Source: Paralichthys olivaceus
Taxonomy: Eukaryota; Chordata; Actinopteri; Pleuronectiformes; Paralichthyidae
Direction: 5' to 3'
Length of the DNA: 64,000 bases
NCBI RefSeq assembly: GCF_024713975.1
Contig: NC_091108.1
Location: 4,455,001 to 4,519,000, forward strand
Positions 38,701-53,700 of this stretch are shown one piece after another. How positions within the stretch are numbered: the stretch's first letter is position 1; each line of letters opens with the position of its first letter. The notes beneath the pieces were generated by a model. That model made no database searches, was not told the DNA's origin, and saw nothing but the letters and a program-made list of their open reading frames with translations. The translations under genes and the position numbers were made by a program.

Positions 38701-39231
38701 AGTGCTGCCAGAAGAAGGGAAATGTAACTGGGTTAAAAGTGTTGTTCTTCTGGCATTTTCTATTTTCATTTGTGGCTGTTTTTGGCGTTGCCTCTCTTTT
38801 CTCTTTAAACCAGTGCTATTTGCTATAAAGACACGCTCATAATAGGAGCGTTCCAGCAGAGCCGAGCAGTCAACTCATTAAACCCATCAAAACATATGGT
38901 CGTACTTATTTGTGGCAAATTCTTTTCACCCCTGAAGTAAAAGTAGGAACGTTGAGGGTTAAAGGTAATTACTTTAAAGACGGTGCTTGTTTTCACAAAC
39001 CACATTTTACTGGATTTGTGACTAACGTCTGTCCCCTTTTCATTTTCAGAGAACATGTGCACCGTGGTCTACTTTGACGACTGCGTCTCTATCCGTCAGT
39101 GTAAACTTTACTGTGAGTCAATGGGAGGATCCAAGTACCGCTGGTTTCACAACGCCTGCTGCCAGTGCATCGGGCCCGAGTGCGTGGACTACGGCAGCAA
39201 GGCGGTGAAGTGCATGAACTGTCTCTTCTGA
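28596..39231 (+). CDS. twsg1: Twisted gastrulation BMP signaling modulator (Twsg1), 4 coding exons, complete
   Basis: Coding exons: 28596-28727, 34663-34762, 38057-38317, 39050-39231; 675 nt, 224 aa plus stop (human 223 aa). All junctions are GT-AG and in frame. Residues 1-28 are a hydrophobic signal peptide ([13 protein letters not shown]), followed by the mature start [16 protein letters not shown]. The Cys-rich N-terminal block ([20 protein letters not shown]) and the C-terminal Cys-rich block (YFDDC to CMNCLF) flank a serine-rich linker, as in the family. Sequons at N55, N84 and N149 correspond to the human glycosylation sites. The secreted protein binds BMPs and chordin and tunes dorsoventral BMP signalling; this is family knowledge. 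Fish may have two paralogues, and I cannot tell from this window whether it is the a or b copy. Confidence 0.96.
29763..29831. repeat. (GT)n microsatellite
   Basis: About 69 nt of GT dinucleotides with GCGT and GCAT interruptions, in a twsg1 intron. Confidence 0.95.
30010..30230. repeat. Degenerate dispersed teleost repeat (hAT-like MITE type)
   Basis: The order of phrases CTGATAATCAGTTAATTTAT, TTTGCTGTTTTCTTCATGAC, TGTAATTTTAATAT, GAGACAAAACA and GGAAATTGTGAAATCGGTAT follows a very common teleost repeat whose ends are rich in ATTAATCGA. This copy is diverged and I cannot define its ends. Confidence 0.5.
32134..32575. repeat. Dispersed percomorph repeat, truncated
   Basis: It begins AAAGGTTTAGTGTGTATAAT, TTAGTGACATCTAGTGGTGA and continues GTTGCAGCTGAATGCCCCTC, CGGTAGCCTTCAGTT. 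This opening is that of a repeat frequent in percomorph genomes, recognised from memory. The interior is shortened, and terminal inverted repeats were not established. Confidence 0.5.
34270..34492 (+). repeat. Candidate LINE 3' tail fragment
   Basis: Contains CACACCTCTGCCAAGGACCA, ATATTTATTTGGATCCTCAC, CAAGTTGCACAGAATCATAT and later CCTTTCACCAAGTTTTCTGG, ATATGTTCAGTATTTCTTGA, ATAATCCT. This matches, from memory, the 3' end of an abundant teleost LINE. No open reading frame accompanies it. Confidence 0.5.
35660..36260. repeat. Degenerate T/G-rich tandem array
   Basis: The phrase TTTTGTGTCTTTGTGGTTA and variants (TTTCGTGTCTCTGCC, TTTGTGTGTCTTTGTGGTTG, GTCTCTGTGGCTGTTTTGTG) recur many times at roughly 20-40 base spacing over about 600 bases. 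It produces long hydrophobic open frames in several registers, which are artefacts of the repeat. Confidence 0.7.
36293..36625. repeat. Non-autonomous DNA transposon (MITE), diverged copy
   Basis: The left end reads ACCCGGCATTAGAATGTGTC, and the right end, reverse-complemented, reads ACCTGGCATTAACATCTGTC, so the two ends are inverted repeats. The phrases GGCATTAGAATGTGTC and CTTGTGATCAGATCTC reappear in the larger element at 55108-55710 in rab31, suggesting the same or a related family. Confidence 0.6.
38031..38052 (+). repeat. twsg1: (CT)n tract serving as acceptor pyrimidine tract
   Basis: Twenty-two bases of CT dinucleotides end four bases before the exon 3 boundary (TGTCAG at 38051-38056, partly overlapping). 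They supply the polypyrimidine tract of this twsg1 acceptor. Confidence 0.9.
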
Positions 39232-39525
39232 AGCGCGGGCACATATTGGTACCAAATGTCTGGGCGATACCAGAGGACTGAGGGCAGAGGGAACTATGAC
39301 TATTGTGTGTTAGCGTTCCTCAGTTATCTTGTAAAATACCCCCTACACCCCCTCCTCCTACCCCCTGCAAATTGTTTTTATTCTGCTGTTATATTTCACT
39401 GTATATTTTTAGATATGTTTTCAATAGTGTTTTTTACTAGAGGTGTATATGAATAATGTATTTTTACAATCACGGTCCGCTAAATCCCTGTCTCATGCCA
39501 AATAAAGAAAAGTTTGGTGACGTGG
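39232..39525 (+). other. twsg1: twsg1 3' UTR and polyadenylation signal
   Basis: Short 3' UTR of about 0.3 kb. AATAAA at 39501-39506 followed by GTTTGGTGACGTGG-like GT-rich DNA is the likely poly(A) signal. The transcript end is inferred by spacing. Confidence 0.65.
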
Positions 39526-40064
39526 ACGGTTCAGTCTCAGAGAAAAGAGTCTGATTTCAAATATTTTCTCTTCTTGTTCTATATTATATATATTTTTTAA
39601 ATGTGTAAAGAGCTGCAGATTGGTGTAATAGTAAATGTTCGTCCTCTCCGCTGCCTGTCTCCTGCTCTAATCTTAGCCTGGTGTTGCCTGACTCAGGAAA
39701 CGCATCATTTCCTGGGGAAACAAAGTTGTTATTATACCATTCTGGTCCACAGGTGTCCCAGTGCTCACTGACCGTCTCGTGCAAGCCAAGGGGAAAAGGA
39801 GAACGTTTACCGATGCCAACCTCTCACCGCCACACACAAATACTCTTTGTAATGCTGGTGCATTTTCAAAAAGGCAGCAGGGTGTCCTATCACTGATTCT
39901 GTTCCCAATTGGCATGCAACAGCAGTTTGCACAGACTAATGTACCACACACACACAATGAGAGCCTGTTTGTCTTTCTTTTTTCTAATGATTTTTAATCA
40001 CGACCTCATTTTGCCACGGCAGCTGTGGGTTTGGAGCCGACGGTGCCAACAAAGATCAGAAGAG

Positions 40065-40884
40065 CAGTGGTGGAACAAGAACTGTATTCAGATCCTTTTA
40101 ATTAAGTCAAAATATTAAGTAATGGAACAAAATGCGTCATTTTGAGGACAAATTCTTCATGAAATTACCAGTTTGAATAAAAGTGGAGAAACAAAACGTA
40201 TAGTTAGGATCAAAATAAAAACATTCCCTTTGCTGTGAGTTGTTCTAACTGGCATCATTAGATTGTTGGTGATGATGACGCATCAGTGCAGCTTTTCATT
40301 GTTGTGTGCTCCACATTAATGTGATCTATCAGGAAGTTTCGTCCCGTGGATCCCAGCTTAGGAGGGAGGCCTCTGCAAATGATCTTTGGATAAACCTGAG
40401 GGGACGTGAGATGGTGAAAGGAAGAGGAAAGAAGAAAATGTTCTGCTTTTTTTTTTTAAACAAATTATTACCATTGAATATTTTACCTCAGGGTTTCAAA
40501 AAAATATAAAGGAAATACACTTTCTGCTTTCACACATGCAATAAAGTATGAATATTGTCCTGACACCTGAAAGTTTAGTTGGTGGAACAGCTCAGAAAAC
40601 ATCTGACCCCATGTACACACAGATGTCCTGTAATGGTCTCAAGCCACAGAGGGAAGAGACCACTGGCTTAATTTAACCATGTTTATACTTACTCTCACAT
40701 TCTAATGCAACTTGATGTTAGATGTAAATATAGTGGAGAGAAAAAAGGTCAATATTAACTTTTCTAATGTTGCAGAATGTAAGTGTAAAGCTTCTCAAAA
40801 CTTTGATATTTCATTTCCGAGTGTGTCATACTTGTGCTTAAAGAAACTACTTGAGTAAATGTACTTAGTTACTTTCCACCACAG
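40065..40884. mobile_element. Non-autonomous hAT-like element with terminal repeats and likely target duplication
   Basis: The left end is CAGTGGTGGAA (40065-40075); the right end, reverse-complemented, is CTGTGGTGGAA (40874-40884), 10 of 11 identical. Sub-terminal words (GTATTCAGATCCTTTTAATT on the left, GAGTAAATGTACTTAGTTAC on the right) are typical of a teleost family with CAGTGGTGGAA ends. Flanking 8-mers CAGAAGAG (40057-40064) and CAGATGAC (40885-40892) agree at 6 of 8 positions, consistent with an old 8-bp hAT target duplication. No transposase is encoded. Confidence 0.75.
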
Positions 40885-40984
40885 CAGATGACGAATGTGT
40901 TTCATATGTCAGGATGACCACCGGGCCTCTGGGTCCCACCACAACGTTTGGGAAAGTACATGATTCAGAATAACAAGTGGTTTC

Positions 40985-41525
40985 CACCAGAGATCGCCTT
41001 TCCTGTAAGCCAACTAAGCGGCTGCTTAGGGCCTCACAGCCACAAGGGGGGGGGGGGGGGGGTTGCCCAAAATCCTACATCATACACTGGATATGAGTTG
41101 CTAATGTAATATTTACTACTGAGACTCTTTTATGGGTCTTGTTTGATGCAGGAGGTGGGGGCCCCTCCCCACGGTGTACCTCCCCCAGTGAGTGAATGAC
41201 TCACAGTGAAATCATTATGTTATATTTACCAGACAAATAACTATTTGTGTTTAAAATAAGTTGGGAACAGCTGAGGCTCCTGGGCCTTTTCGCAGCGTGA
41301 ATTTGAATGAGCTTAGAGATAATTGTTTTTTTTTAACCTTTTCAAGTTTGAAGAAGTGGTCACCATTTACTTCCATTGTATTACATTTGTGGGTGAATTA
41401 TCTGTTTAAACTAATATCCTCAAATGCATAAGGAATATAAGTGCACATTGGAGGTGGTCTATCCATTGTGAGGAAGGTCCCCCAAACTTATCAGGGCCCT
41501 CAAATGTACAGCTCCGGCCCTGGTT
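40985..41525. repeat. Probable transposon remnant with G17 run
   Basis: AAGCGGCTGCTTAGGGCCTC near the left and CAGCTCCGGCCCTGG near the right resemble ends of teleost elements with a CAGGGCCGG terminus. Between them lie a 17-base G run (41046-41062) and a G-rich, C-rich inverted piece (GGGGGCCCCTCCCC). Identification is by resemblance only. Confidence 0.35.
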
Positions 41526-41689
41526 TCCAACTAATTCAGACGAATAAAGTTTCAGGAGTTTGTTTCTCTTCTGCACAGTCTCGTCTAAAACTGAACCACC
41601 GCATTCCGAACATCCTTAGTGAATCCCAGATCATACGTGGGCAGTAAAACTTACGTAAACTCCACATTTCCTCGAGGAACTCAGGTATT

Positions 41690-41811
41690 CCCTGTAGGAC
41701 TTCATCTCCCGGCGTGCATCGGTGCGGCCGCGCAGGCGCAGACGGGTTTATTTAGCATCCAGACATCCGGAAGCTGCGCTGGGGGAAACTGGCCGAACGG
41801 GACAGAAGCTG
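41690..41811 (+). promoter_or_regulatory. ralbp1: ralbp1 promoter and probable non-coding exon 1
   Basis: A CpG-rich stretch ends at a good splice donor (CTG then GTAAAG, 41812). Within it are ACTTCATCTCCCGGCGTGC (41699-41717), close to the ZNF143 consensus ACTACAAYTCCCAGCATGC; CGCGCAGGCGCA (41729-41740), close to an NRF1 site; and CCGGAAG (41767-41773), an ETS core. This is the usual dress of a TATA-less housekeeping promoter. The donor would splice to the acceptor at 43570-43571. Site functions are inferred from consensus. Confidence 0.6.
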
Positions 41812-43571
41812 GTAAAGTTTCTCGTCTTTTGTGTTTTGCTCGTTCGTCGACAGCACTGCGGGGCTCGGAAGAGCGTTTAGCATCTGCAGCTAACTGCGCT
41901 AACCCGCGTTAGTCTGGTCTGGACCACGCAGCCGCTTTGACGCGGACAGGCAGGCTAATCGGTTAGCTTAGCATGTCGGCAGCTGGCCGGAGTAACGTTT
42001 CGTTATGGGCCCCTTCATTCAGAGCTGAGCTTCCTCCTCCTCGCTGGGTTTAATCTGGATTCACTTGTATTCACATGGTGTTCCAACAGCAGAGGGGCGA
42101 TGTGAGTGGTTGTGTTGAATCAGATTGATTCTGGAAACAGGACAGAGGCAGGAAACCGTGAAGCTAATCTCCCCACAGCGAAGGAAGATTAGGAAACCAG
42201 ACGAGAGAACTAGTTTATATTGAGAGTTCAGTTCAGACAGTGAGTGTTTGTTGTTTTATTGAACTAGTTTCACGTCTGCGTTCTTGGTAGAAAGTGTCCA
42301 TCCACAGTGAAACCTGGAAAACAACCGTAAACAACAGGGCAGATCCTAGTTTCTCCTTTAAAAACACATTCCTCCCCTCACAGGTAAAAGTGTCAGTGGA
42401 TCTATTTCTCACACGTGAGGGAGTTCAGTAAAAGCTCACACAAAACAATATCGTTCATAAACAACAACAACACACTCAAAACCACAAACTGTATGTAGTT
42501 ATTTAGATCTGGGTCTGTACTTCATCAAGGTACTTCTAAATGGCTGCCACACCCATAGGCCCCCATCATACAGAAGCTATCTGTGTGATGACAGAAGTGC
42601 ATCGATCCTTTCTCCTTCCTCAGGTTACAAACATCTCAAGGTTATTCAGTAGAACACCGTGAAAGTCAAAGTACAGAAGCAATATTATGTTCAAGTTGTG
42701 CTGTCAAATGTATTTTAATGTTGTTTTAAGTTTGTTTATGATATAAACTTTATTCCTCTTGATATTAACCCCAACATACATTTGTTTAAGTTTAACTCAT
42801 TAAAATAACGCAGGAAGCATTCTCCTCTCACATTTCTTTTCACATTCAGAGTAGGATCCAGTTAACCTGGTCTCAGACTGGATGTAACTCATTTTATTTT
42901 GCGTTCTTGATATTTAGTTTTCTGTAGATTTTTGATTCACATGTAACCTCACACAGTCACTTCTGCTAATATGAGCTTTGTGTTTTAACATTTGCTAGAG
43001 TGGGATGGTCGAGGATATGAGGCAATGCCAACAAGTGAAATAGATGAATAATTAATATGTTTTGTTGATCCTGTACAGACAAAGAAGAAATTAAGATAGA
43101 AAGAAAAAACACATGATTTTGACCTTCCAGCTCTTCGGATAATCAAATATCTGTTAATCTACACTCGTCAGTGCTGTGTCTCAATCACAGAGACTGTAGT
43201 TGAATTGTTGTTGAATGTCGAGATCAGAAGAAAGACAGGGAGGATGTGATTGTTCGTATGGCAGAGCCCCATCTGGTGGGTGGACTTTACTGCTGCAGTT
43301 GTTCTGTTTATGGCTTCGTATCAAAGTATTCAGGAAACAACAAAGACAAATATAATAATTAAAAACTTTATTAATTCACTTTTCAGGAGAAAGTTAAAAA
43401 ATGCTTTACATCGTTGACCAGAATCACAACATTTCTCCCTGTCACATAAATAACATCTGTGTTACTCCTGAAAAGATGTCGACCTGCTCTGATCTAAGCC
43501 GTAGCAGATTATCTGAGAGCTCAGATGTTCATTTACGTTGCGTCAGTATCTTACATTTCTTCTCACTACAG
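41812..43571 (+). other. ralbp1: ralbp1 intron 1
   Basis: About 1.8 kb between the probable untranslated exon and the start-codon exon. I see no other gene or clear repeat in it. CpG content falls off after about 42060. Confidence 0.6.
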
Positions 43572-43627
43572 GTGTGATGGAGAGGTGATGTGCACATAGC
43601 CAGAAGAGTGATCAGGCCACCGTAGCC
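43572..43627 (+). other. ralbp1: ralbp1 5' UTR segment with two overlapping minimal uORFs
   Basis: After the acceptor CTACAG, 56 bases precede the start codon. They contain ATG-GAG-AGG-TGA (43577-43588) and ATG-TGC-ACA-TAG (43588-43599), whose stop and start overlap in TGATG. Both close 28 or more bases before the main ATG, so re-initiation is possible. Confidence 0.7.
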
Positions 43628-48406
<4,779 letters not shown>

Positions 48407-49740
48407 CGTGTCTGCGACGTCTCTGCCGCTGGTCACTTGTCCTTTAGCATCACTCGTCATCCACTGGAGATTTCACATTGCTGGATCAGTGCGTTCATGA
48501 TTGATTGTGTCCACAGAGGGACAGCCATGTAAAAATATTTTATATGTCCATCGTCTTTGGTTCCCCGACTCTCAGCACAAATCCTTCTCATTTTCCCACA
48601 AAGTTCATAAGAAGAAGAAATAGAGCAGTTGCTGGTGGACAGCTGGCGACGGATGTGAGAGACGATGGGGGGGGCCATATTTTCAAATCCACAGTGCCAA
48701 GCCTGTATGAGGGGAGGGGGGGGGGGGTGTAAGAGAGTGTAGACTACAGAAAGTTTATTTTTACAGGTGAGGGCTCAAGAAATAATCTCAGTCCCTGTAA
48801 CTTGTTTTGTCCCTTACCCTGAAATTTCTCACGTTAGGACAGAGACCACTGTGCCATACCTGAAGATGCCAGACTGGACGCGTTCCCCCAGAGAACCACT
48901 AACACAAAAAGCTCTTTGAATTATGAAGAATTTATGATTGGTCTATCTATATATTGTATATTTAAGTAGTATTCTGAAGAATACAAATGACTATTCAACA
49001 AATGCATTGATTTTAAATTAGTGCTTTTTAGTAATATATGATTATATATGTATAAATATATTGTAGATGCTTTCTTTTCCTTGGAACAGCTTTGGTGTCG
49101 TATGTCACAGCTGACCAGTGGATGAAACGGCAAACAAATACACAGGAAAAAACGTCACCGCAAAAGTAGACCAACAGCTGGAGGCAACACTTAGTAGTGC
49201 AATCATATTACTAAGGAAACATTCCTCCAGTGTTGCGACGGTATAACAAATGTGTAGGCTCATTTTTGTTGTTGTGTATTTGTTTGTGTGTGGTTGTTTA
49301 ACTCTTGTGTGGAGTTATTACTTATGACAACATTGGGCCGTGAGTGAACGCAACCAACTCAATCATTTCATTTCTCAGCCGATCCATGACTGTTGTAAAA
49401 GTACTGTCAATAGCATGGCCTGGCTTACTTTGCTGCATCTGTATATTATTGTAATATTGCAAACATACTGTATTTCCGGCTCTTATGTTTTGTCTTTTTT
49501 AATTAATGACCTGTATGAAGTATGTGAGTGTGACTGCATCTGCTTTGGTCACGGGCAAATCGAAACAAACTCATGGAGACTCATGATCCAGTGTGTTTAT
49601 TAATCCTGTGACTGAAACAGAGAAATGCTTGATCGGGCTGAGAAGCTTCTCACAAGGTTATTTTCTTATTGATCTGAGCTTTTGTAGCTTATTGTTGCAG
49701 ACAGAATAATGCTGTGAAGAATAAAGTGTCAATCCGAATC
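48407..49740 (+). other. ralbp1: ralbp1 3' UTR and polyadenylation signal
   Basis: About 1.3 kb follows the stop. It includes a 12-base G run (48716-48727) and AT-rich DNA. AATAAA at 49720-49725 followed by a GT-rich stretch is the best poly(A) signal. No coding potential is evident. Confidence 0.65.
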
Positions 49741-50520
49741 ACTGATCTGAACCCCGGCCTCTTTCTTTGACCTAAAGTTTAAATGTATGAAGGGAAGTGT
49801 AAAGTCAATATTTAGTGGCTCATATTTTCCATTACGCATTCTCTAAACATTTTTCTCTGTAACAGACTAATGAGGACGTAAATACAGATTTTGAGGAAGT
49901 GAACTGTGAAGAATTAACTGAGTTTATGATTCAGTTTGAAAGAGTGGAACCACCCCTACCCTTTTTTCTTCTTTTAACTGGTTTCTGGTCTGGAAAGTAG
50001 TCCTGTCAAGTAGAACAAAAACAGCCAGAAAACACAGGAAATAACCAAGTGTTGCTTCAAAACTAAAGCATACTGTTAAATGTCTTACTATTTGTATCTG
50101 CAGCAGTGGAATATGATTGACATTTTAAAATATATAAGTATAAATATTACTCTACTACTAGTTGATTTTGTATGATTTATGATTGACGTAATGATGTTGG
50201 ATTTCATTTACCTATAGCATGAATTATGATACCTTAATATGGATTTAAATATCAACCAACATATAAAGTGGTCACGGTAGCCACACTGACCAAATAACGC
50301 AGACAGTAAACTTCTACTTACTCCAGGAGGCAGTGTCACTGCATAATACTAATATCTTATTTAATTTAATTATGTTGTAATAGTAATTGTAATAATAATA
50401 ATAACTTTATTTGTATGGCACTAATCTACACATGGTACGTCATTTATAATGATAACAATAGTAGCATTTCCCTCTAAAATCCAATATATAAATATATAAA
50501 GCACCACAGAACAGAAGTTC
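49741..50520. other. Short intergenic region between ralbp1 and rab31
   Basis: Less than 1 kb separates the ralbp1 poly(A) site from the rab31 first exon. It contains an (AAT)n run and ACTTTATTTGTATGGCAC near 50391-50421, a motif that ends several teleost SINE/LINE repeats. There is no coding sequence; in particular nothing resembling ppp4r1, which lies at this point in human. Confidence 0.7.
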
Positions 50521-50789
50521 AGAAAAGTTTCGTTACTCTCCATCACTTTTTATTTCCTCTCTTTCACGCAGCGTGTGGAGGGCGAGTGGAGTTTTATTTT
50601 GAAACTCCTCAGCGGAAGTGGAGTTTTCCACTAGCCCGGCTGCCTCCGGCGGAGCTGCTCAGTGTGTCACCGGCTCACTTTGTCTTTTATCAACAAGGGG
50701 ACAATTAATCTGCACCTTCGAACATGTGCAGACAGAGACAGTGACCGAGACACCGACGAGAAATGATCTGAGGACTGCCCCGACCCAAC
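50521..50789 (+). promoter_or_regulatory. rab31: rab31 promoter and 5' UTR
   Basis: The stretch before the rab31 start is richer in CpG than its flanks and carries CGGAAG (50613-50618), an ETS core. No TATA box is clear and the transcription start cannot be placed. The start codon context CCCAACATGG has G at +4 but A at -3, a favourable Kozak setting. Confidence 0.5.
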
Positions 50790-53700
50790 ATGGCGATCAG
50801 GGAGCTCAAAGTCTGTCTCTTGGGGGTAAGTTACAGATGTTTCTGCCGACCCACTTTTTTCTGGGGCTGAATTCCTCCAGTCTGCAGCGCCTGAGACCAG
50901 ATGTCGACGTAAACAACATGTCCTCGCATTTATTTCATTTCAAACTTCATCGTGATGTGACGTTTGTCGGAACACTTGTATCTCCCGTCAGCTAGTCGGA
51001 GTGAAGAACCTTCAGCTCATCGACCGGTGGGCGCCGCATTTTCATTTTTAGCCTCGTTTTCTTGTCGTCTGCGTCAAACTTTCGCCTTTAAAACCAACTC
51101 ATTTGGTCATTTGTTAACTTTTGTCTTATTGTTTCAACGCTTCTGTCAGTTTATGGTTCATTGCGTCATCGTTGAAGCGACCTCCAACTTCCTGCTGCGT
51201 TAGCAAAACACAGCCCCTCCGTTTAAACCTGGTTCTACTGCTAGCTCCACCTAGCTCATCCTCACAACTCTTATTAATACACATATAGTCTCTTTGCTAA
51301 TGTTTTGTCACTACCCTGGTGGTCTAAAGTTAGCATGGAGTCATATTTCGGTTATGTGCAGCCATTATTGGAGGTGTCCAAAAGCAGAGCATGAATCCTA
51401 AATGCCATGAAGCCAAAATAAAAATGAGTTTCAATCAAAAGATAGTGACCATGTTTATAAAACTATAAGATGAGATAATCCGTCATTGGTCCTAATTATT
51501 AACTTAACTTAACATTTCAAAGATGGACGACATGACTGCTCCCCTGAAGTGAAGCCAAAGTGTCTCAATATCCACCTGGTGGCTGGCTGCAGTATAGGCC
51601 CTAAACCGCACCTCCTCTGTGTTAGCAGACTTGACATGGATCAAGCTAAAGAACTACACTAGAGGTGAAATGGTGTCAAAATTTTGTATCACAATTATAG
51701 TGAACCAAACTATCACGGTTATCAGTATTATCACGGTATTGTTAAAATCTGCTGTGAATGTACAAAAATGATGCTTAAACTTTAGTAACATTAAAACTGT
51801 GTTTTATATGGACATAACATGCGACTCCATATGTCAAGAGTCGGGACTGAATATCAGCAATGTGGTTAAAGTGGATGTTAGCATTTGTCAGCAGAGATAA
51901 CTTTCTAACAATTCTCCCCCTCGGCCTGTTTTCACAACACACCACAAATGCCGCGCTGGCTGCGCCTGTTATCTTGGAGACTTGCTGACTTTGATTGGTG
52001 CTGAACAGTCATCACGGTAATTAAAGATTAAACGGTACAAATAACCACCAGGAATTTTTACCATGGTATAAAGTGAAACCGGTAATTGTTTCATCTCTAC
52101 CCCACACATTAGATAAATTTATAAGCTGGGACAGACTCACGATTTGTCAAGAATGTGTATCGGCAGGGCCTCGCTACCACAGCTCCGCCCCTACCCCTAC
52201 CACGCGGACTCTTGCTCTGTTGAATCCAGGGTTTTTTCTCTCTGTCTCAATATTTGCAGTTCTGTTGGTTGTTTGATGACAAAATCAGACCAAACCAAAG
52301 ATTGTAATCTTTTTTGTTAAGTAACTTGTTTTTTTACTGACTGATACAGTTTGTCTTCTTAATATTGACTTGAATACAGAGATAGTTTCAGGATGAATGG
52401 ACAAACAGGAAAATATCTGATGGGAGAGGCATGTGACCAGACAGTTGCATAATCACTATGGTTCCATACTGAGCATTGACTCTGTTTAAATGGGTGTTGG
52501 GAGAGCTTTGAATGACTTGTAACCCTCTGTTTACAGGACACTGGTGTAGGGAAGTCCAGTATTGTTTGCCGGTTCGTTCAGGATCACTTTGACCACAACA
52601 TTAGTCCCACAATAGGGTAAGAGCATCACAATACAGATCCTGAGAGACCAGAGCAGTAGTAGATCAGTCACATACAACTAAAATACTTGAAACACAAAAT
52701 AAACTCACCTGTGGGGAGCAGTGTAATGCAAAAATTAAAAATGCATGAAATGGCAGTTATCTAGTTTACTGCATAGTGGGCAAATGTCTAGCTTGGACAC
52801 TCAGTGCTGTGTGGTTTCCTGTGTCTTACAAATATAAATTGAAAAGCACTGTGTCCCCCACAGAGCATCGTTCCTGACCAAGACAGTGCCATGTGGAAAC
52901 GAACTACACAAATTTCTGATCTGGGATACAGCGGGACAGGAAAGGGTGAGTGCATCCAACACATATGTCTTAATTTACTCACTCTGACCTCTGAGTTGAC
53001 ACACACATGATTCCCTGAGTCACACTTTAAAAAATTAGTCAATCTTTCTGTCATACTTTGCATCAGGAAGCTAACAGTGACACAATCACCTCACTGTCAG
53101 AGGTCCACATGACATGGAGTTATTATTGGGTGTGAAACAGGATGATTCACCATAGGTTTAAAGGTCACAGGACTGTGGTCTCCTCAAAGAGATTGATTTG
53201 ATGAAGGCCGGACTTGCTTACAACATAAAATAACTAGTCCAAGTATTTCCTGCTTGTGTGTGAAAAAGACACCTTGAGACCTCCGTTCCCAGGGTTCATC
53301 GTGCTCCGTAAATGTGGGACTAATATTACATTTATCACACTTGAGTCTCATCTTGATCCATCATCTCGGTCAATATCTGTCAACAACTTCACACACTGTC
53401 AAAAATTTGAATGAACTACTACTATTGGGGTAGTTTATTAGTCACAGCAGTCAACCAAGATGATGTTACTATAATCACAGGCAGCATGTACAATAACTAC
53501 ACTCTGAAAGTTCCAATTTGATGACTGAGCGCTCATATTGTTTGTACTGGATGTTATTTTTGAGACTAATCAAAACTCCAATATTCAGCCAGGAAACTGT
53601 CAACATATAAAACATTCTAAACATAGTTTGGTGTATTTGTTAATGCAGCTGGTTTGGGAAGATGGGGATCATGGGTAATATAGTTTCAGTTGTGTTCCAG

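Larger units (their letters stand above)
39526..41640. other. Intergenic region between twsg1 and ralbp1
   Basis: No gene seen. The region is mostly transposon-derived: an end-to-end hAT-like element (40065-40884) and a second probable element with a 17-base G run (40985-41525). Confidence 0.65.
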
